A stretch of 64,000 bases of DNA from Stutzerimonas kunmingensis (GCF_002929225.1 NZ_PISM01000020.1:186001-250000); one strand, 5' to 3'; shown: positions 52,133 through 62,328, counted from the first letter of the stretch. Translations and numbers: made by a program. Notes: generated by a model from the letters alone, not told the origin.

Positions 52133-52450
52133 TCAGAGCGCCAGGATCGCCTGAGCCAGTTGCAGATCGCTGGCGCTCAGTTCTGGCTGCTGGCTACGAA
52201 TATGGCGTAGCGCCGCTTCGAGGTGGGCGCCGCACAGATCGCCCTGGCTGGCAACGAAACGCGCCGCATCGTCGCGAGCATCGAGCACCAGTTTGTCGTC
52301 GCGCAGCGACGAGGTCAGGTCCGAGGTTGCGTCCACGGTATTGATCAGGCCGCCGACCACCATGTCGGTGGTAGCGGTGAAGCTGGCAGCGGACGCGCCG
52401 CCGCTCAGCAGCAAGCCGGCAGCGAAGAAGGGGAGCAGGATTCGGGACAT
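52133..52450 (-). CDS. DUF2388 periplasmic protein, copy 3
   Basis: 105 residues; signal peptide to about GASA, then DARDDAARFVASQGDLCGAH and SDLQLAQAILAL. First gene of the tandem in transcription order. An unpaired Cys replaces the usual Arg in the signature. Confidence 0.85.
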   Translation of the reverse strand: MSRILLPFFAAGLLLSGGASAASFTATTDMVVGGLINTVDATSDLTSSLRDDKLVLDARDDAARFVASQGDLCGAHLEAALRHIRSQQPELSASDLQLAQAILAL

Positions 52451-52558
52451 GGCAGATCTCCAGTGGTGAGGCTCTAGACCGCGCCATGGGTGCGACGTTC
52501 CCGTTGCTGCGGCCTTGTAGCACGCAGCATAGGCTCGAATCGGTGGGCGCGGAATGCC

Positions 52559-52759
52559 TCAGCGCCAGAACGGCTTGTCCAGCTCTGCCGAGCGGTCGCT
52601 ATGGCTGATGCCGACATCCGCCAGCTGGCGGTCGTCAAGCTGCGCCAGTTGCTGGCGGGTACGGTAGTTGCGTTGCCAGCGCTGCAATACTTGCCGCAGC
52701 TGTAGCCAGTTGCGGCGGGCGCGGGTGGCGACATACGGACGAGACAGCGTGCGATCCAT
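52559..52759 (-). CDS. DUF1127 small basic protein
   Basis: 66 residues, Arg rich. The C-terminal YRTRQQLAQLDDRQLADVGI followed by SHSDRSAELDKPFW is the DUF1127 (YjiS-like) motif. Small DUF1127 proteins bind RNA or regulate phosphate and carbon stress genes in some bacteria; here the role is unknown. Stands alone. Confidence 0.85.
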   Translation of the reverse strand: MDRTLSRPYVATRARRNWLQLRQVLQRWQRNYRTRQQLAQLDDRQLADVGISHSDRSAELDKPFWR

Positions 52760-52924
52760 GCTGCGCTCCTTCCCGGTGTGACCGGGTACGGGTTATGGGA
52801 GAACAGGATCGCGCGCGTCAGCCAAGTGCAACAGCCACAGGGATTCTCGATTGTGCCGGTGCAGTTCCAGAAATGGATGCAACTGTATTGGTCGCGAACG
52901 CGCCAACTGTTTTCGCTGCGCTGC

Positions 52925-53725
52925 TTATCGGTCCGGTGTGCGTGCCAGAGCGCCTGGTGTGGTGCCGAACTGTTGGCCGAACGCGGCGATAAACGCCGAG
53001 GTGGATTCGTAGCCGCAGGCCAGCGCGACATCGGTAACCGGCTGGCCCTGCTCCAGCAGAGGGAGCGCGCTGAGCAGGCGCAGACGCTGGCGCCAGGCGC
53101 GGAAGCTGAGGCCGGTGTCACGCTGGAACTGGCGGGTCAGGGTTTTCTCCGAGACCTGCAGGCGCTCCCTCCATTGCTTCAGGCTGAGTGAAAGATCGGG
53201 CTGCTCATAGAGCGCTTCGCACAGCTGACGAAGCCGGGCATCCCCGGGCCAGGGCAGGGAGTAGCCGATTGCCGGTGCCGCCCGCAGCTGGTCCAGCAGC
53301 ACCGCTGCCAGGCGGCCTTCGGCACCTTGCTGGTCATACTCCGCCGGCAGCGCGCCAAAGGCGCGGATCAGCTCGCGCAGCAGTGGGCTGACCGCGAGTA
53401 CCTGGCAATGCTCGGGCGCCCAGGCCACGGCGCGCTGGTCGATGTACAGGCTGCGCATCTCGGTGTGCGGCGAGCTGATCACCTCGTGCAGCAGGCCCGG
53501 CGGAATCAGGATGGCGCGCTGCGGCGGAGCGAGAAAGCGCCCGCGCTCGGTATGCACGCGCAGCACGCCACTGATGGCGTAGGACAGCTGTGCCCAGGGA
53601 TGGCTGTGGCGTGGCGTGGTGGTTCGCTCAGCCAGGAATTCGCTGCGGGCGAAGAGCGGGCGCGGCAGTGCATCCATGGCTGGGATGCTGCGTTGCACGA
53701 GGCTGCTTTGTCCTTTTCTCGACAT
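52925..53725 (-). CDS. AraC-family transcriptional regulator
   Basis: 266 residues. An N-terminal cupin (PRHSHPWAQLSYAISGVLRV, FLAPPQRAILIPPGLLHEV) senses a ligand; two HTH motifs at the C-terminus (SLKQWRERLQVSEKTLTRQF and PVTDVALACGYESTSAFIAA) are AraC type. It is divergent, 87 bp from the transporter gene, which it probably controls. Confidence 0.9.
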   Translation of the reverse strand: MSRKGQSSLVQRSIPAMDALPRPLFARSEFLAERTTTPRHSHPWAQLSYAISGVLRVHTERGRFLAPPQRAILIPPGLLHEVISSPHTEMRSLYIDQRAVAWAPEHCQVLAVSPLLRELIRAFGALPAEYDQQGAEGRLAAVLLDQLRAAPAIGYSLPWPGDARLRQLCEALYEQPDLSLSLKQWRERLQVSEKTLTRQFQRDTGLSFRAWRQRLRLLSALPLLEQGQPVTDVALACGYESTSAFIAAFGQQFGTTPGALARTPDR

Positions 53726-53812
53726 TTGTCTGGCTTATGGCGTTAGTCGGATATCCAGCGCGACAGTAGACTCGCTGGCAACCTGCCGCAAGCCACACAA
53801 TCAGGAGCGCCT

Positions 53813-54802
53813 ATGGCCAGACCTCGCCTGTTACCGGACAACTTCACTCTGGCCCTGCTCGGTGCGGTGGCCATCGCCACGCTGCTGCCAGCGCGGGGGC
53901 AGGGCGTGGCGGTATTCGAGTGGATCACCAACCTGGCCATCGGCCTGCTGTTCTTCATGCACGGCGCCAAGCTCTCGGGCAGTGCGATCCTCGCCGGCAT
54001 GGGCCATTGGCGCCTGCATCTCCTGGTGTTCAGCTGCACCTTCGTGCTGTTCCCGCTGCTCGGGCTGGCGCTGCGCCCGCTGCTGACGCCGATGATCGGC
54101 GCCGAGCTGTACCTGGGCATGCTCTACCTCTGTGCCTTGCCGGCCACCGTGCAGTCGTCCATCGCCTTCACATCGCTGGCGCGCGGCAATATCCCGGCGG
54201 CGGTGTGTAGCGCGGCAGCCTCCAGCCTGATCGGCATCTTCCTCACGCCGCTGCTGGTGCTGCTGCTGATGGGCGCGCAGGGTGAAGGTGGCTCGACGCT
54301 GGATGCCATCGGCAAGATCGTCGTGCAGCTGCTGCTGCCGTTCATCGCCGGGCAGATCGCGCGGCGCTGGATCGGCGACTGGGTGGCGCGCAACAAGGGC
54401 TGGCTGAAGAATGTCGACCAGAGCTCGATCCTGCTGGTGGTCTATACCGCGTTCAGCCACGCGGTGGTCGAGGGCATCTGGCAGCAAGTGCCGCTGCCGC
54501 AGCTGCTGGGGCTGGTGCTGGCCTGCTGTCTGCTGCTGGCGCTGGCCCTGCTGATCACCTGGCTGGTGGCGCGCTGGCTGGGCTTCGATCTGGAAGATCG
54601 CATCACCATTCTCTTTGCCGGCTCGAAGAAGAGCCTGGCCACCGGCATCCCCATGGCGCAGGTGCTGTTCGCCGGCGGTGCGCTGGGCACGCTGATCCTG
54701 CCGTTGATGCTGTTCCACCAGATTCAGCTGATGGTCTGCGCGGTACTGGCGCAGCGCTATGCGTCGCGACCAGAAACAACAGCGGTCGCAAAAGCGGGCT
54801 GA
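53813..54802 (+). CDS. bile acid:sodium symporter-family transporter (YfeH-like)
   Basis: 329 residues, about ten helices. PDNFTLALLGAVAIATLLPA, LALRPLLTPMIGAELYLGML, PATVQSSIAFTSLARGNIPA and the late AGSKKSLATGIPMAQVLF are the SBF-like/YfeH subgroup. It should move an organic anion with sodium; substrate unknown. Paired with the divergent AraC regulator. Confidence 0.85.
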   Translation: MARPRLLPDNFTLALLGAVAIATLLPARGQGVAVFEWITNLAIGLLFFMHGAKLSGSAILAGMGHWRLHLLVFSCTFVLFPLLGLALRPLLTPMIGAELYLGMLYLCALPATVQSSIAFTSLARGNIPAAVCSAAASSLIGIFLTPLLVLLLMGAQGEGGSTLDAIGKIVVQLLLPFIAGQIARRWIGDWVARNKGWLKNVDQSSILLVVYTAFSHAVVEGIWQQVPLPQLLGLVLACCLLLALALLITWLVARWLGFDLEDRITILFAGSKKSLATGIPMAQVLFAGGALGTLILPLMLFHQIQLMVCAVLAQRYASRPETTAVAKAG

Positions 54803-54922
54803 CTCGAAGCCAATCAGTGGCGTATTCGTGACTGCAGCGCAAAGATAATTTGCCCGTTACGGTCTGGGAGCGGTGCGCAGGGGTGGCTAAGCTGCGCGCC
54901 ATTCTGTTGCTGAGGCATTCCC

Positions 54923-55513
54923 ATGAAGAAGATTCTGCTACTCAACGGCGGCAAGGCCTTCGCCCACTCGGCCGGCCAGTACAACGCCACGCTGCATCAG
55001 GCAGCCATCGAAACCCTGACCGCGGCCGGCTTCGAGGTCCGCACCACCGAGATCGACGCCGGCTACGACGTGCAGCAGGAGGTCGAGAAGATTCTCTGGG
55101 CGGATGCGCTGATCTACCAGATGCCTGGCTGGTGGATGGGCGCGCCCTGGACGGTGAAGAAGTACCTGGACGAGGTGTTCACCGCCGGCCACGGCAGCCT
55201 CTACGCCAACGACGGCCGCACCCGCTCCGATGCCTCGCAGAAGTACGGCAGCGGCGGTCTGTTGCAGGGCAAGCGCTACATGATTTCCGCGACCTGGAAC
55301 GCGCCACAGCAGGCCTTCGACGACCCCAGCGATTTCTTCGCCGGCAAAGGCGTGGATGCCGTCTACCTGCCGTTTCACAAGGCCCACGAGTTTCTCGGCC
55401 TGCAGGGCTTGCCGACCTTCCTCTGCGTCGATGTGATGAAGCGGCCGCAGATCGAGGCGGACGTCGAACGCTACCGCCGGCATCTTGGCGAGGTGTTCGG
55501 CTTCAGCGTCTGA
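54923..55513 (+). CDS. mdaB: NADPH:quinone oxidoreductase MdaB
   Basis: 196 residues. Flavodoxin-like fold: MKKILLLNGGKAFAHSAGQY, MPGWWMGAPWTVKKYLDEVF and YMISATWNAP are MdaB motifs for FAD binding. It reduces quinones by two electrons and protects against oxidative stress. Single gene ending at a terminator shared with the pnt operon. Confidence 0.9.
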   Translation: MKKILLLNGGKAFAHSAGQYNATLHQAAIETLTAAGFEVRTTEIDAGYDVQQEVEKILWADALIYQMPGWWMGAPWTVKKYLDEVFTAGHGSLYANDGRTRSDASQKYGSGGLLQGKRYMISATWNAPQQAFDDPSDFFAGKGVDAVYLPFHKAHEFLGLQGLPTFLCVDVMKRPQIEADVERYRRHLGEVFGFSV

Positions 55514-55530
55514 GCTTTGCCGAGGCAAAG

Positions 55531-55566
55531 AAAAACCCCTCGCGGCGTGGGCCGGGAGGGGTTTTT
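55531..55566. terminator. bidirectional terminator between mdaB and pntB
   Basis: Stem AAAAACCCCTC/GAGGGGTTTTT with a 14-base GC-rich loop region, giving T runs on both strands. Confidence 0.85.
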
Positions 55567-55584
55567 CGTTTCAGCGCGAGGCGA

Positions 55585-57021
55585 TCATTCCACGGCCTTG
55601 ACCATGTCCTCGACGACTTTCTTGGCGTCGCCGAAGACCATCATGGTCTTGTCCATGTAGAACAGCTCGTTGTCGAGGCCCGCATAGCCGCTGGCCATGG
55701 AGCGCTTGTTGACGATGACCGTCTTGGCCTTGTACGCCTCGAGGATCGGCATGCCGGCGATCGCCGACTTCGGATCGGTCTTCGCCGCCGGGTTGACCAC
55801 GTCGTTGGCGCCAAGTACCAGCACCACATCGGCCTGGCCGAACTCGGAGTTGATGTCCTCCATCTCGAAGACCTGCTCGTAGGGCACCTCGGCTTCGGCC
55901 AGCAGCACGTTCATGTGCCCCGGCATGCGGCCGGCGACCGGGTGGATCGCGTACTTCACGGTCACGCCCATGTGCGTCAGCTTCTCGGCCAGCTCCATCA
56001 GCGCGTGCTGCGCGCGGGCCACCGCCAGGCCGTAGCCGGGAACGATGATCACGGTGTCGGCGTTGGTCAGCAGGAAGGCGGCGTCGTCGGCCGAACCGGA
56101 CTTCACGTTGCGCTCCAGCTGGGCGCCCGCCGGGCCGCCGGCATCCGCGTCGGCCCCGAAGCCGCCGAGGATCACGTTGAAGAACGAGCGGTTCATCGCC
56201 TTGCACATGATGTACGAGAGGATCGCGCCGCTCGAGCCCACCAGTGAGCCGGCGATGATCAGCATCGAGTTGTTCAGCGAGAAGCCGATACCGGCGGCCG
56301 CCCAGCCCGAATACGAGTTGAGCATCGACACCACCACCGGCATGTCCGCGCCGCCAATGGGGATGATGATCAGCACGCCAATGACGAAGGCCAGCGCCAC
56401 CAGGATGGCGAAGGCGGTCAGGTTGCCGGTGAAGGTGTAGACCAGGCCCAGGCCGACGATCGCCAGGCCCACGGCCAGGTTGACCATGTGCTGGCCCTTG
56501 AATACCACCGGGGCACCCTGGAACAGGCGGAACTTGTACTTGCCGGACAGCTTGCCGAAGGCGATCACCGAACCGGAGAAGGTGATGGCACCGATGGCCG
56601 CGCCGAGGAACAGCTCCAGGCGGTTACCCACCGGAATCGCGTAGCCGATCTGCTCGACGATGCCCAGCGACTGCGGCTCGACCACCGCGGCGATGGCGAT
56701 GAATACCGCGGCCAGGCCGATCATGCTGTGCATGAAGGCGACCAGCTCGGGCATCTTGGTCATCTCGACGCGCTTGGCCATGACGGTGCCGACGCTGCCG
56801 CCGATCAGCAGGCCGACGATCACGTAGCCGATGCCGGCGGTGGCCAGCTCGCTGCCGAGCTTGAAGATCAGGCCGACCGTGGTGAGTACGGCCAGGCCCA
56901 TGCCGATCATGCCGAACAGGTTGCCGCGTCTTGAGGTGGTGGGGTGGGAAAGGCCCTTCAGTGCCTGGATGAAGCACACCGAGGCGACCAGATAGAGCAG
57001 GGTGATCAGGTTCATGCTCAT
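55585..57021 (-). CDS. pntB: NAD(P) transhydrogenase subunit beta
   Basis: 478 residues. Nine or so membrane helices (about 1-260; domain II) are followed by the soluble NADP-binding domain III (VIIVPGYGLAVARAQHALME, then YAIHPVAGRMPGHMNVLLAE, VLVLGANDVVNPAAKTDPKS). With the two alpha-type subunits it forms the proton-translocating transhydrogenase of the inner membrane. Last gene of the operon, 3 bp from pntAB. Confidence 0.96.
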   Translation of the reverse strand: MSMNLITLLYLVASVCFIQALKGLSHPTTSRRGNLFGMIGMGLAVLTTVGLIFKLGSELATAGIGYVIVGLLIGGSVGTVMAKRVEMTKMPELVAFMHSMIGLAAVFIAIAAVVEPQSLGIVEQIGYAIPVGNRLELFLGAAIGAITFSGSVIAFGKLSGKYKFRLFQGAPVVFKGQHMVNLAVGLAIVGLGLVYTFTGNLTAFAILVALAFVIGVLIIIPIGGADMPVVVSMLNSYSGWAAAGIGFSLNNSMLIIAGSLVGSSGAILSYIMCKAMNRSFFNVILGGFGADADAGGPAGAQLERNVKSGSADDAAFLLTNADTVIIVPGYGLAVARAQHALMELAEKLTHMGVTVKYAIHPVAGRMPGHMNVLLAEAEVPYEQVFEMEDINSEFGQADVVLVLGANDVVNPAAKTDPKSAIAGMPILEAYKAKTVIVNKRSMASGYAGLDNELFYMDKTMMVFGDAKKVVEDMVKAVE

Positions 57022-57024
57022 GGC

Positions 57025-57342
57025 TTACTTGCCCTCCGCCTTGGCCGCGCTGCGGTCCTTCTTCTTGAACATTTCCAGCATGCGACGGGTGACCAGGAAG
57101 CCCCCGAACACGTTGACCGCGGCCAGCGCCACGGCGAGGGTGCCCATGGCCTTGCCCAGCGGGGTGACGGTGAGCGCTGCGGCCAGCATGGCGCCGACGA
57201 TGACGATCGCCGAAATCGCGTTGGTGACTGCCATCAGCGGGGTGTGCAGGGCCGGGGTGACGTTCCAGACCACGTGGTAGCCGACGTAGATCGCCAGCAC
57301 GAAGATGATCAGGTTGTAGATGCCGTCCGAAATCAGATCCAT
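57025..57342 (-). CDS. pntAB: NAD(P) transhydrogenase subunit alpha part 2 (membrane)
   Basis: 105 residues with three helices. [20 protein letters not shown] and [20 protein letters not shown] are the characteristic segment at the C-terminus of fused PntA proteins; here, as in other pseudomonads, it is a separate gene. Confidence 0.95.
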   Translation of the reverse strand: MDLISDGIYNLIIFVLAIYVGYHVVWNVTPALHTPLMAVTNAISAIVIVGAMLAAALTVTPLGKAMGTLAVALAAVNVFGGFLVTRRMLEMFKKKDRSAAKAEGK

Positions 57343-57355
57343 GTTCGCGTCTCCC

Positions 57356-58477
57356 TTAACCGTTGGTCCGCACGACCTGGCCGTCGCGGCACATCAGGCA
57401 CGCGGCGACGATGTCGTCTTCGAGGTTGAGCTGGAACTGGCCGTCCTTGTCGATGACCAGCTTGAGAAAATCCAGCAGGTTGCGGGCGTACAGCGCCGAG
57501 GCGTCGGCCGCTACCAGCGTCGCCAGGTTGGCGTGGCCGACGATGGTTACACCGTGGCGAACCACCACCTGGTCGATCTCGGTCAGCGGGCAGTTGCCGC
57601 CGTGGCCGGCTGCCAGGTCGACGATCACCGAGCCGGGCTTCATCTGCTCGACGGTGGCTTCCTGCAGCAGCGTCGGCGCCTTGCGGCCCGGGATCAGTGC
57701 GGTGGTGATGACGATGTCCGATTGCAGCGCACGTTCATGCACCGCCTGCGCCTGACGCGCCATCCACGAGGCCGGCATCGGCCGCGCATAGCCGCCGACG
57801 CCTTCGGCGCATTCGCGCTCCTCGTCGGTCTCAAGCGGCACGTCGACGAACTTGGCGCCGAGCGACTCGATCTGCTCCTTCACCGCCGGACGCACGTCCG
57901 AAGCCTCGACCACTGCACCCAGGCGCTTGGCCGTGGCGATGGCCTGCAGCCCGGCGACACCGGCACCGAGGATCAGCACGCGTGCGGCCTTCACGGTACC
58001 GGCGGCGGTCATCAGCATCGGCATGAAGCGCGGGTAGTGATGGGCACCGACCAGCACCGCCTTGTAGCCGGCGATGTTGGCCTGCGACGAGAGCACGTCC
58101 AGGCTCTGTGCACGGGACGTACGCGGCGCGGCCTCCAGGGCGAAGGCGGTGACGCCGCGGGCAGCCATGCGCGCGATGCAGTCATTGTCGAACGGGTTGA
58201 GCATGCCCAGCAGCACGCTGCCGGACTGCATCTGCGCCAGTTCGGCATCGTCCGGCGCATTGACCTTCAGCACCAGCTCGGCGGCAAAGGCCGCGGCCGC
58301 ATCGCCGATGGTTGCGCCGACCGCCTCATAGGCGCTGTCCGGCACGCTGGAAAGCAACCCGGCGCCGCTTTGCAGCGTCACCCGGTGCCCTTGGCCGATC
58401 AGTTTCTTGACGGTTTCCGGGGTTGCGGCGACGCGCGTTTCCCCGGAGTGGGTTTCGAGAGGAACACCGATGTGCAT
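57356..58477 (-). CDS. pntAA: NAD(P) transhydrogenase subunit alpha part 1
   Basis: 373 residues. AlaDH/PNT fold: [20 protein letters not shown], the NAD motif [20 protein letters not shown] and [20 protein letters not shown]. It holds the NAD(H) site (domain I). First gene of pntAA-pntAB-pntB, followed by pntAB after 13 bp. Confidence 0.96.
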   Translation of the reverse strand: MHIGVPLETHSGETRVAATPETVKKLIGQGHRVTLQSGAGLLSSVPDSAYEAVGATIGDAAAAFAAELVLKVNAPDDAELAQMQSGSVLLGMLNPFDNDCIARMAARGVTAFALEAAPRTSRAQSLDVLSSQANIAGYKAVLVGAHHYPRFMPMLMTAAGTVKAARVLILGAGVAGLQAIATAKRLGAVVEASDVRPAVKEQIESLGAKFVDVPLETDEERECAEGVGGYARPMPASWMARQAQAVHERALQSDIVITTALIPGRKAPTLLQEATVEQMKPGSVIVDLAAGHGGNCPLTEIDQVVVRHGVTIVGHANLATLVAADASALYARNLLDFLKLVIDKDGQFQLNLEDDIVAACLMCRDGQVVRTNG

Positions 58478-58999
58478 TGTTGTTGTTCTCCTGCGTGATC
58501 ATGACCGGTGCTGCGGCGAACCGCGCACCGACGTGCTTTTCACCCGTCCGCTGCTCTGGCGAACGGGGTATGGAACAGGTGAAGCCAGCCGGGCGATGCG
58601 CAAAAACGGATCGCCCGGCGCGGCATTCTGCAAGCCTTGAAAAAATCAAACAACTGTTTCAATCAAACGATTGTATTTGACGCGCCGGTCGCAGGATGAC
58701 TACCTGTTTTCCGTGCTTCGCTGCAGATTGCGTCCTGTTTGGCTCTGCGTACGACCAGTTCGTCCGCGCCAGGCACACGACACGGCCGCATCATGAATGA
58801 CGCGCCATTGACAGGGTATTCGTCAGCGGTGCCAAGCATCTCCGACCTTGGTGTCGGGTTAAGTCGGGTATGCAGGAAAAACGCGCGCACGTTGAAATGT
58901 CATTCAATCCTTGTAGTCCAACTAGGCTGGTTGGACCCGATTGGAGTGTTTCGAACGCAGTGACGTCGGGTCGCTGCGTATCGCTGGTGGAGCTGGACG
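58478..58999. promoter_or_regulatory. divergent pnt/gsp intergenic region with a PsrA-like site
   Basis: About 520 bp without a supported gene between pntAA and gspE. CAAACAACTGTTTC at 58647-58660 fits the PsrA recognition pattern (G/C-AAAC-N4-GTTT-G/C), about 170 bp ahead of pntAA, in an AT-rich stretch that could hold its promoter. Near gspE, an inverted repeat GTCCAACTAGGCTGGTTGGAC lies at about 58916-58936. Confidence 0.35.
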
Positions 59000-60514
59000 A
59001 TGCCCGAACTCGATGTAAACGAAGTCACCACGCTGCTCGAACAGCCGGCCCAGCGCCGCTTGCCGTTCGCCTTTGCGCGTCGGCACGGCGTGATCCTGCT
59101 GGAGCGTGGCGGCGAGCTGCACCTCGGCCTGCGCGAGGGCGCCGCGCTGACGGCGGTGCAGGAGGCGCAGCGGGTCGTTGGTATGCGCTTGCCGATGCAG
59201 TGGCTGCCGCAGGTGGATTTCGATCAGGCGCTCGGTGCCGCCTACCAGCACGACTCCTCGGCGGCGATGCTGATGGTCGAGGGGCTGGGCAACGACCTCG
59301 ACCTGGCCAGCCTGGCCGACCAGATCCAGGAAACCGAGGACCTGTTGGAGCAGGAGGACGACGCGCCGATCATTCGCCTGATCAACGCCATTCTCGGCGA
59401 GGCGATTGCCGAGAACGCCTCGGATATCCATATCGAAACCTTCGAGAAGCGCCTGGTGATCCGCTTTCGAGTTGATGGCATCCTCCGTGAAGTGGTGCAG
59501 CCCAAGCGCGAGCTGGCGGCGCTGCTGGTGTCGCGGATCAAGGTCATGGCCAAGCTGGATATCGCCGAGAAGCGTATCCCGCAGGACGGGCGCATCTCGC
59601 TGCGCGTCGGCGGCCGCGAGGTCGACATCCGTGTCTCCACGCTTCCCTCGGCCAATGGCGAGCGGGTGGTGTTGCGTCTGCTGGACAAGCAGGCCGGGCG
59701 CTTGACCCTGCGCCATTTGGGCATGAACGAGCAGGATCGCGACCACCTGGAGCAGGCGGTGAAGAAACCGCACGGGATCATTCTGGTCACCGGCCCCACC
59801 GGGTCGGGTAAGACCACCACGCTCTACGCCGCGCTGACCACCCTCAATGACCGTACGCGCAACATCCTCACCGTCGAGGACCCCATCGAATACCACCTCG
59901 AAGGCATCGGCCAAACCCAGGTCAACACCAAGGTCGACATGACCTTCGCCCGCGGCCTGCGCGCCATCCTGCGCCAGGACCCAGACGTGGTGATGGTCGG
60001 TGAGATCCGCGACCAGGAAACCGCCGACATGGCGGTGCAGGCCTCGCTCACCGGCCACCTGGTGCTCTCCACGCTGCACACCAACAGCGCCATCGGCGCC
60101 GTCACACGGCTGGTCGACATGGGCGTCGAGCCGTTCCTGATCTCCTCCTCGCTGCTCGGCGTATTGGCCCAGCGCCTCGTGCGGGTGTTGTGCAATGACT
60201 GCAAGCGCGCCTACGTCGCCGATGCCGCCGAGTGCGAGCTGCTTGGGGCCAGCCTGGCCGAGGCGCCGACGCTGTATCACGCCGAAGGCTGCGAGCAGTG
60301 CCGGGGCCTCGGTTACCGCGGGCGTACCGGCATTTACGAACTGGTGCTGTTCGACGATGCCTTGCGCACCATGGTGCACACCCGCGCCAGCGAGCAGGAC
60401 ATGCTGCGCCACGCCCGGGTGCTGGGGCCGAGCATCCGCGACGACGGCCTGCGCAAGGTGCGCGAAGGCGTGACCACCATCGAGGAAGTGCTGAGGGTGA
60501 CGCGTGAGGAGTGA
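59000..60514 (+). CDS. gspE: type II secretion ATPase GspE (XcpR-type)
   Basis: 504 residues; GGAG lies 7 bp upstream. The N1/N2 domains precede the ATPase: [20 protein letters not shown], Walker [16 protein letters not shown], Asp box [18 protein letters not shown], Walker [21 protein letters not shown] and the His box [10 protein letters not shown] tetracysteine zinc motif (CNDC ... CEQC, about residues 398-435) confirms GspE rather than a pilus ATPase of other types. It powers pseudopilus assembly. The rest of the operon follows. Confidence 0.95.
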   Translation: MPELDVNEVTTLLEQPAQRRLPFAFARRHGVILLERGGELHLGLREGAALTAVQEAQRVVGMRLPMQWLPQVDFDQALGAAYQHDSSAAMLMVEGLGNDLDLASLADQIQETEDLLEQEDDAPIIRLINAILGEAIAENASDIHIETFEKRLVIRFRVDGILREVVQPKRELAALLVSRIKVMAKLDIAEKRIPQDGRISLRVGGREVDIRVSTLPSANGERVVLRLLDKQAGRLTLRHLGMNEQDRDHLEQAVKKPHGIILVTGPTGSGKTTTLYAALTTLNDRTRNILTVEDPIEYHLEGIGQTQVNTKVDMTFARGLRAILRQDPDVVMVGEIRDQETADMAVQASLTGHLVLSTLHTNSAIGAVTRLVDMGVEPFLISSSLLGVLAQRLVRVLCNDCKRAYVADAAECELLGASLAEAPTLYHAEGCEQCRGLGYRGRTGIYELVLFDDALRTMVHTRASEQDMLRHARVLGPSIRDDGLRKVREGVTTIEEVLRVTREE

Positions 60515-60623
60515 GGGGATGAGGTTGTTTCCGGCTCGCCTGGAGAGGCATCTGCAGCCTGACCGACGCTGCACGGTGACGCCATTCGCGGCCAAGGCTG
60601 CTCCCTCGTGTGTGCGCTGCCTT

Positions 60624-60645
60624 TGTGGGAGCGGTCTTGACCGCC
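60624..60645 (+). repeat. REP-like palindrome in the gspE-gspF gap
   Basis: TGTGGGAGCGGTCTTGACCGCC, with the hairpin GCGGTC/GACCGC. This matches the short REP family (GTGGGAGCGG...) scattered in Pseudomonas genomes. It lies in an unusual 156-bp gap within the operon. Confidence 0.55.
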
Positions 60646-60670
60646 AATCGCCAGTGTTGGAGACCGCCTG

Positions 60671-61885
60671 ATGGCTGCCTTCGAATACCTTGCCCTCGAC
60701 CCGCGTGGCCGTGAGCAGAAGGGCCTGATCGAGGCCGACAGCCCGCGTCAGGCGCGCCAGCTGCTGCGCGAGAAGCAGTGGGCGCCGCTGGAGGTGAAGC
60801 AGGCCAAGTCCAAGGAAGACGTCAGCCGTGGCGGCCTGAGTTTTGGCCGCGGCCTGTCGGCGCGCGATCTGGCATTGGTCACCCGGCAACTGGCGACGCT
60901 GGTGCAGGCCGCGCTGCCCATCGAGGAAGCCCTGCGCGCCGCGGCGGCGCAGTCCACCTCGGCGAAGATCAAATCGATGCTGCTGGCCGTGCGTGCGCGG
61001 GTGATGGAAGGCCACAGCCTGGCCGCCGCGCTGCGCGAATATCCATCGGCATTTCCCGAGCTCTACCGCGCCACGGTGGCGGCCGGCGAGCATGCCGGCC
61101 ATCTAGGGCTGGTGCTCGACCAGCTGGCCGACTACACCGACCAGCGTCAGCAGTCGCGGCAGAAAATTCAGCTGGCGCTGCTCTATCCGGTGATCCTGAT
61201 GGTCGCCTCGCTGGCCATCGTCGTGCTGCTGCTCGGCTATGTGGTGCCGGACGTGGTCAAGGTATTCGTCAACACCGGCCAGGAACTGCCGGCGCTGACC
61301 CGCGGGCTGATCGCCACCAGCGACGTGGTGAAGAACTGGGGCTGGCTGATCGTGCTCGGTCTCATCGCCGCCTTTCTCGCCATGCGCGCGGCTTTGCGCG
61401 ACCCGGCCGTACGCCTGCGCTGGCATGCGTTCATTCTGCGGATACCGCTGATCGGTCGGCTGAGCCGGGCGACCAATACCGCGCGCTTCGCCTCGACCCT
61501 GGCGATCCTCACCAAGAGTGGCGTGCCGCTGGTGGAGGCGCTGTCCATCGCTGCCGCGGTGATCGCCAACCTGCGCATTCGCGAACGGGTGGTCGAGGCG
61601 GCGCAGAAGGTGCGCGAGGGCAGCAGCCTGACCCGCGCACTCGACGCCACCGGCGAATTTCCGCCGATGATGCTGCACATGATCGCCAGCGGCGAGAAAT
61701 CCGGTGAACTGGATCAGATGCTGGCGCGAACCGCGCGCAATCAGGAGAACGACCTCGCCGCTCAGGTGTCTCTGCTGGTCGGCCTGTTCGAACCGTTCAT
61801 GCTGGTGTTCATGGGGGCTGTGGTGCTGGCCATCGTGCTGGCGATCCTGATGCCAATCCTCTCTCTCAACCAACTGGTGGGGTAA
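60671..61885 (+). CDS. gspF: type II secretion inner-membrane protein GspF
   Basis: 404 residues. Two T2SSF domains (about 70-190 and 270-395; ARDLALVTRQLATLVQAALP, NTARFASTLAILTKSGVPLV), three membrane helices and the end LMPILSLNQLVG are typical GspF/XcpS. It anchors the ATPase to the platform. Confidence 0.95.
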   Translation: MAAFEYLALDPRGREQKGLIEADSPRQARQLLREKQWAPLEVKQAKSKEDVSRGGLSFGRGLSARDLALVTRQLATLVQAALPIEEALRAAAAQSTSAKIKSMLLAVRARVMEGHSLAAALREYPSAFPELYRATVAAGEHAGHLGLVLDQLADYTDQRQQSRQKIQLALLYPVILMVASLAIVVLLLGYVVPDVVKVFVNTGQELPALTRGLIATSDVVKNWGWLIVLGLIAAFLAMRAALRDPAVRLRWHAFILRIPLIGRLSRATNTARFASTLAILTKSGVPLVEALSIAAAVIANLRIRERVVEAAQKVREGSSLTRALDATGEFPPMMLHMIASGEKSGELDQMLARTARNQENDLAAQVSLLVGLFEPFMLVFMGAVVLAIVLAILMPILSLNQLVG

Positions 61886-61890
61886 CGACA

Positions 61891-62325
61891 ATGAAGTTGC
61901 AACGACGCACGCAAGGGGGCTTCACCCTCATCGAAATCATGGTGGTGGTGGTCATCCTCGGCATCCTCGCCGCGCTGGTGGTGCCGCAGGTGATGAGCCG
62001 GCCGGATCAGGCCAAGGTCACCGTGGCCAAGGGCGACATCAAGGCCGTCGCCGCCGCGCTGGACATGTACAAGCTGGACAACTTCGCCTACCCGAGCACC
62101 CAGCAGGGGCTGGAGGCACTGGTGAAGAAGCCTTCCGGCAGCCCGCAGCCGAAGAACTGGAACCGCGACGGTTACCTCAAGCGCCTGCCCAAGGACCCGT
62201 GGGGCAACGACTACCAGTACCTCTCGCCAGGTACCCAGGGCCAGTTCGACCTCTACTCCTTCGGCGCCGACGGCAAGCCCGGCGGCAGCGACCTCAACGC
62301 CGACATCGGTAACTGGGACCTCTAA
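61891..62325 (+). CDS. gspG: major pseudopilin GspG
   Basis: 144 residues. The prepilin site is GG/FTLIEIMVVVVILGILAALV (cleavage before Phe), followed by KVTVAKGDIKAVAAALDMYK and the calcium-binding C-terminal LYSFGADGKPGG. Forms the shaft of the pseudopilus. Starts 5 bp after gspF. Confidence 0.97.
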   Translation: MKLQRRTQGGFTLIEIMVVVVILGILAALVVPQVMSRPDQAKVTVAKGDIKAVAAALDMYKLDNFAYPSTQQGLEALVKKPSGSPQPKNWNRDGYLKRLPKDPWGNDYQYLSPGTQGQFDLYSFGADGKPGGSDLNADIGNWDL

Positions 62326-62328
62326 TCG

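Noticed and set aside
58922-61102. 726-residue minus-strand open frame opposite gspE/gspF
   Set aside because: Antisense shadow; gspE and gspF on the plus strand have full domain support.
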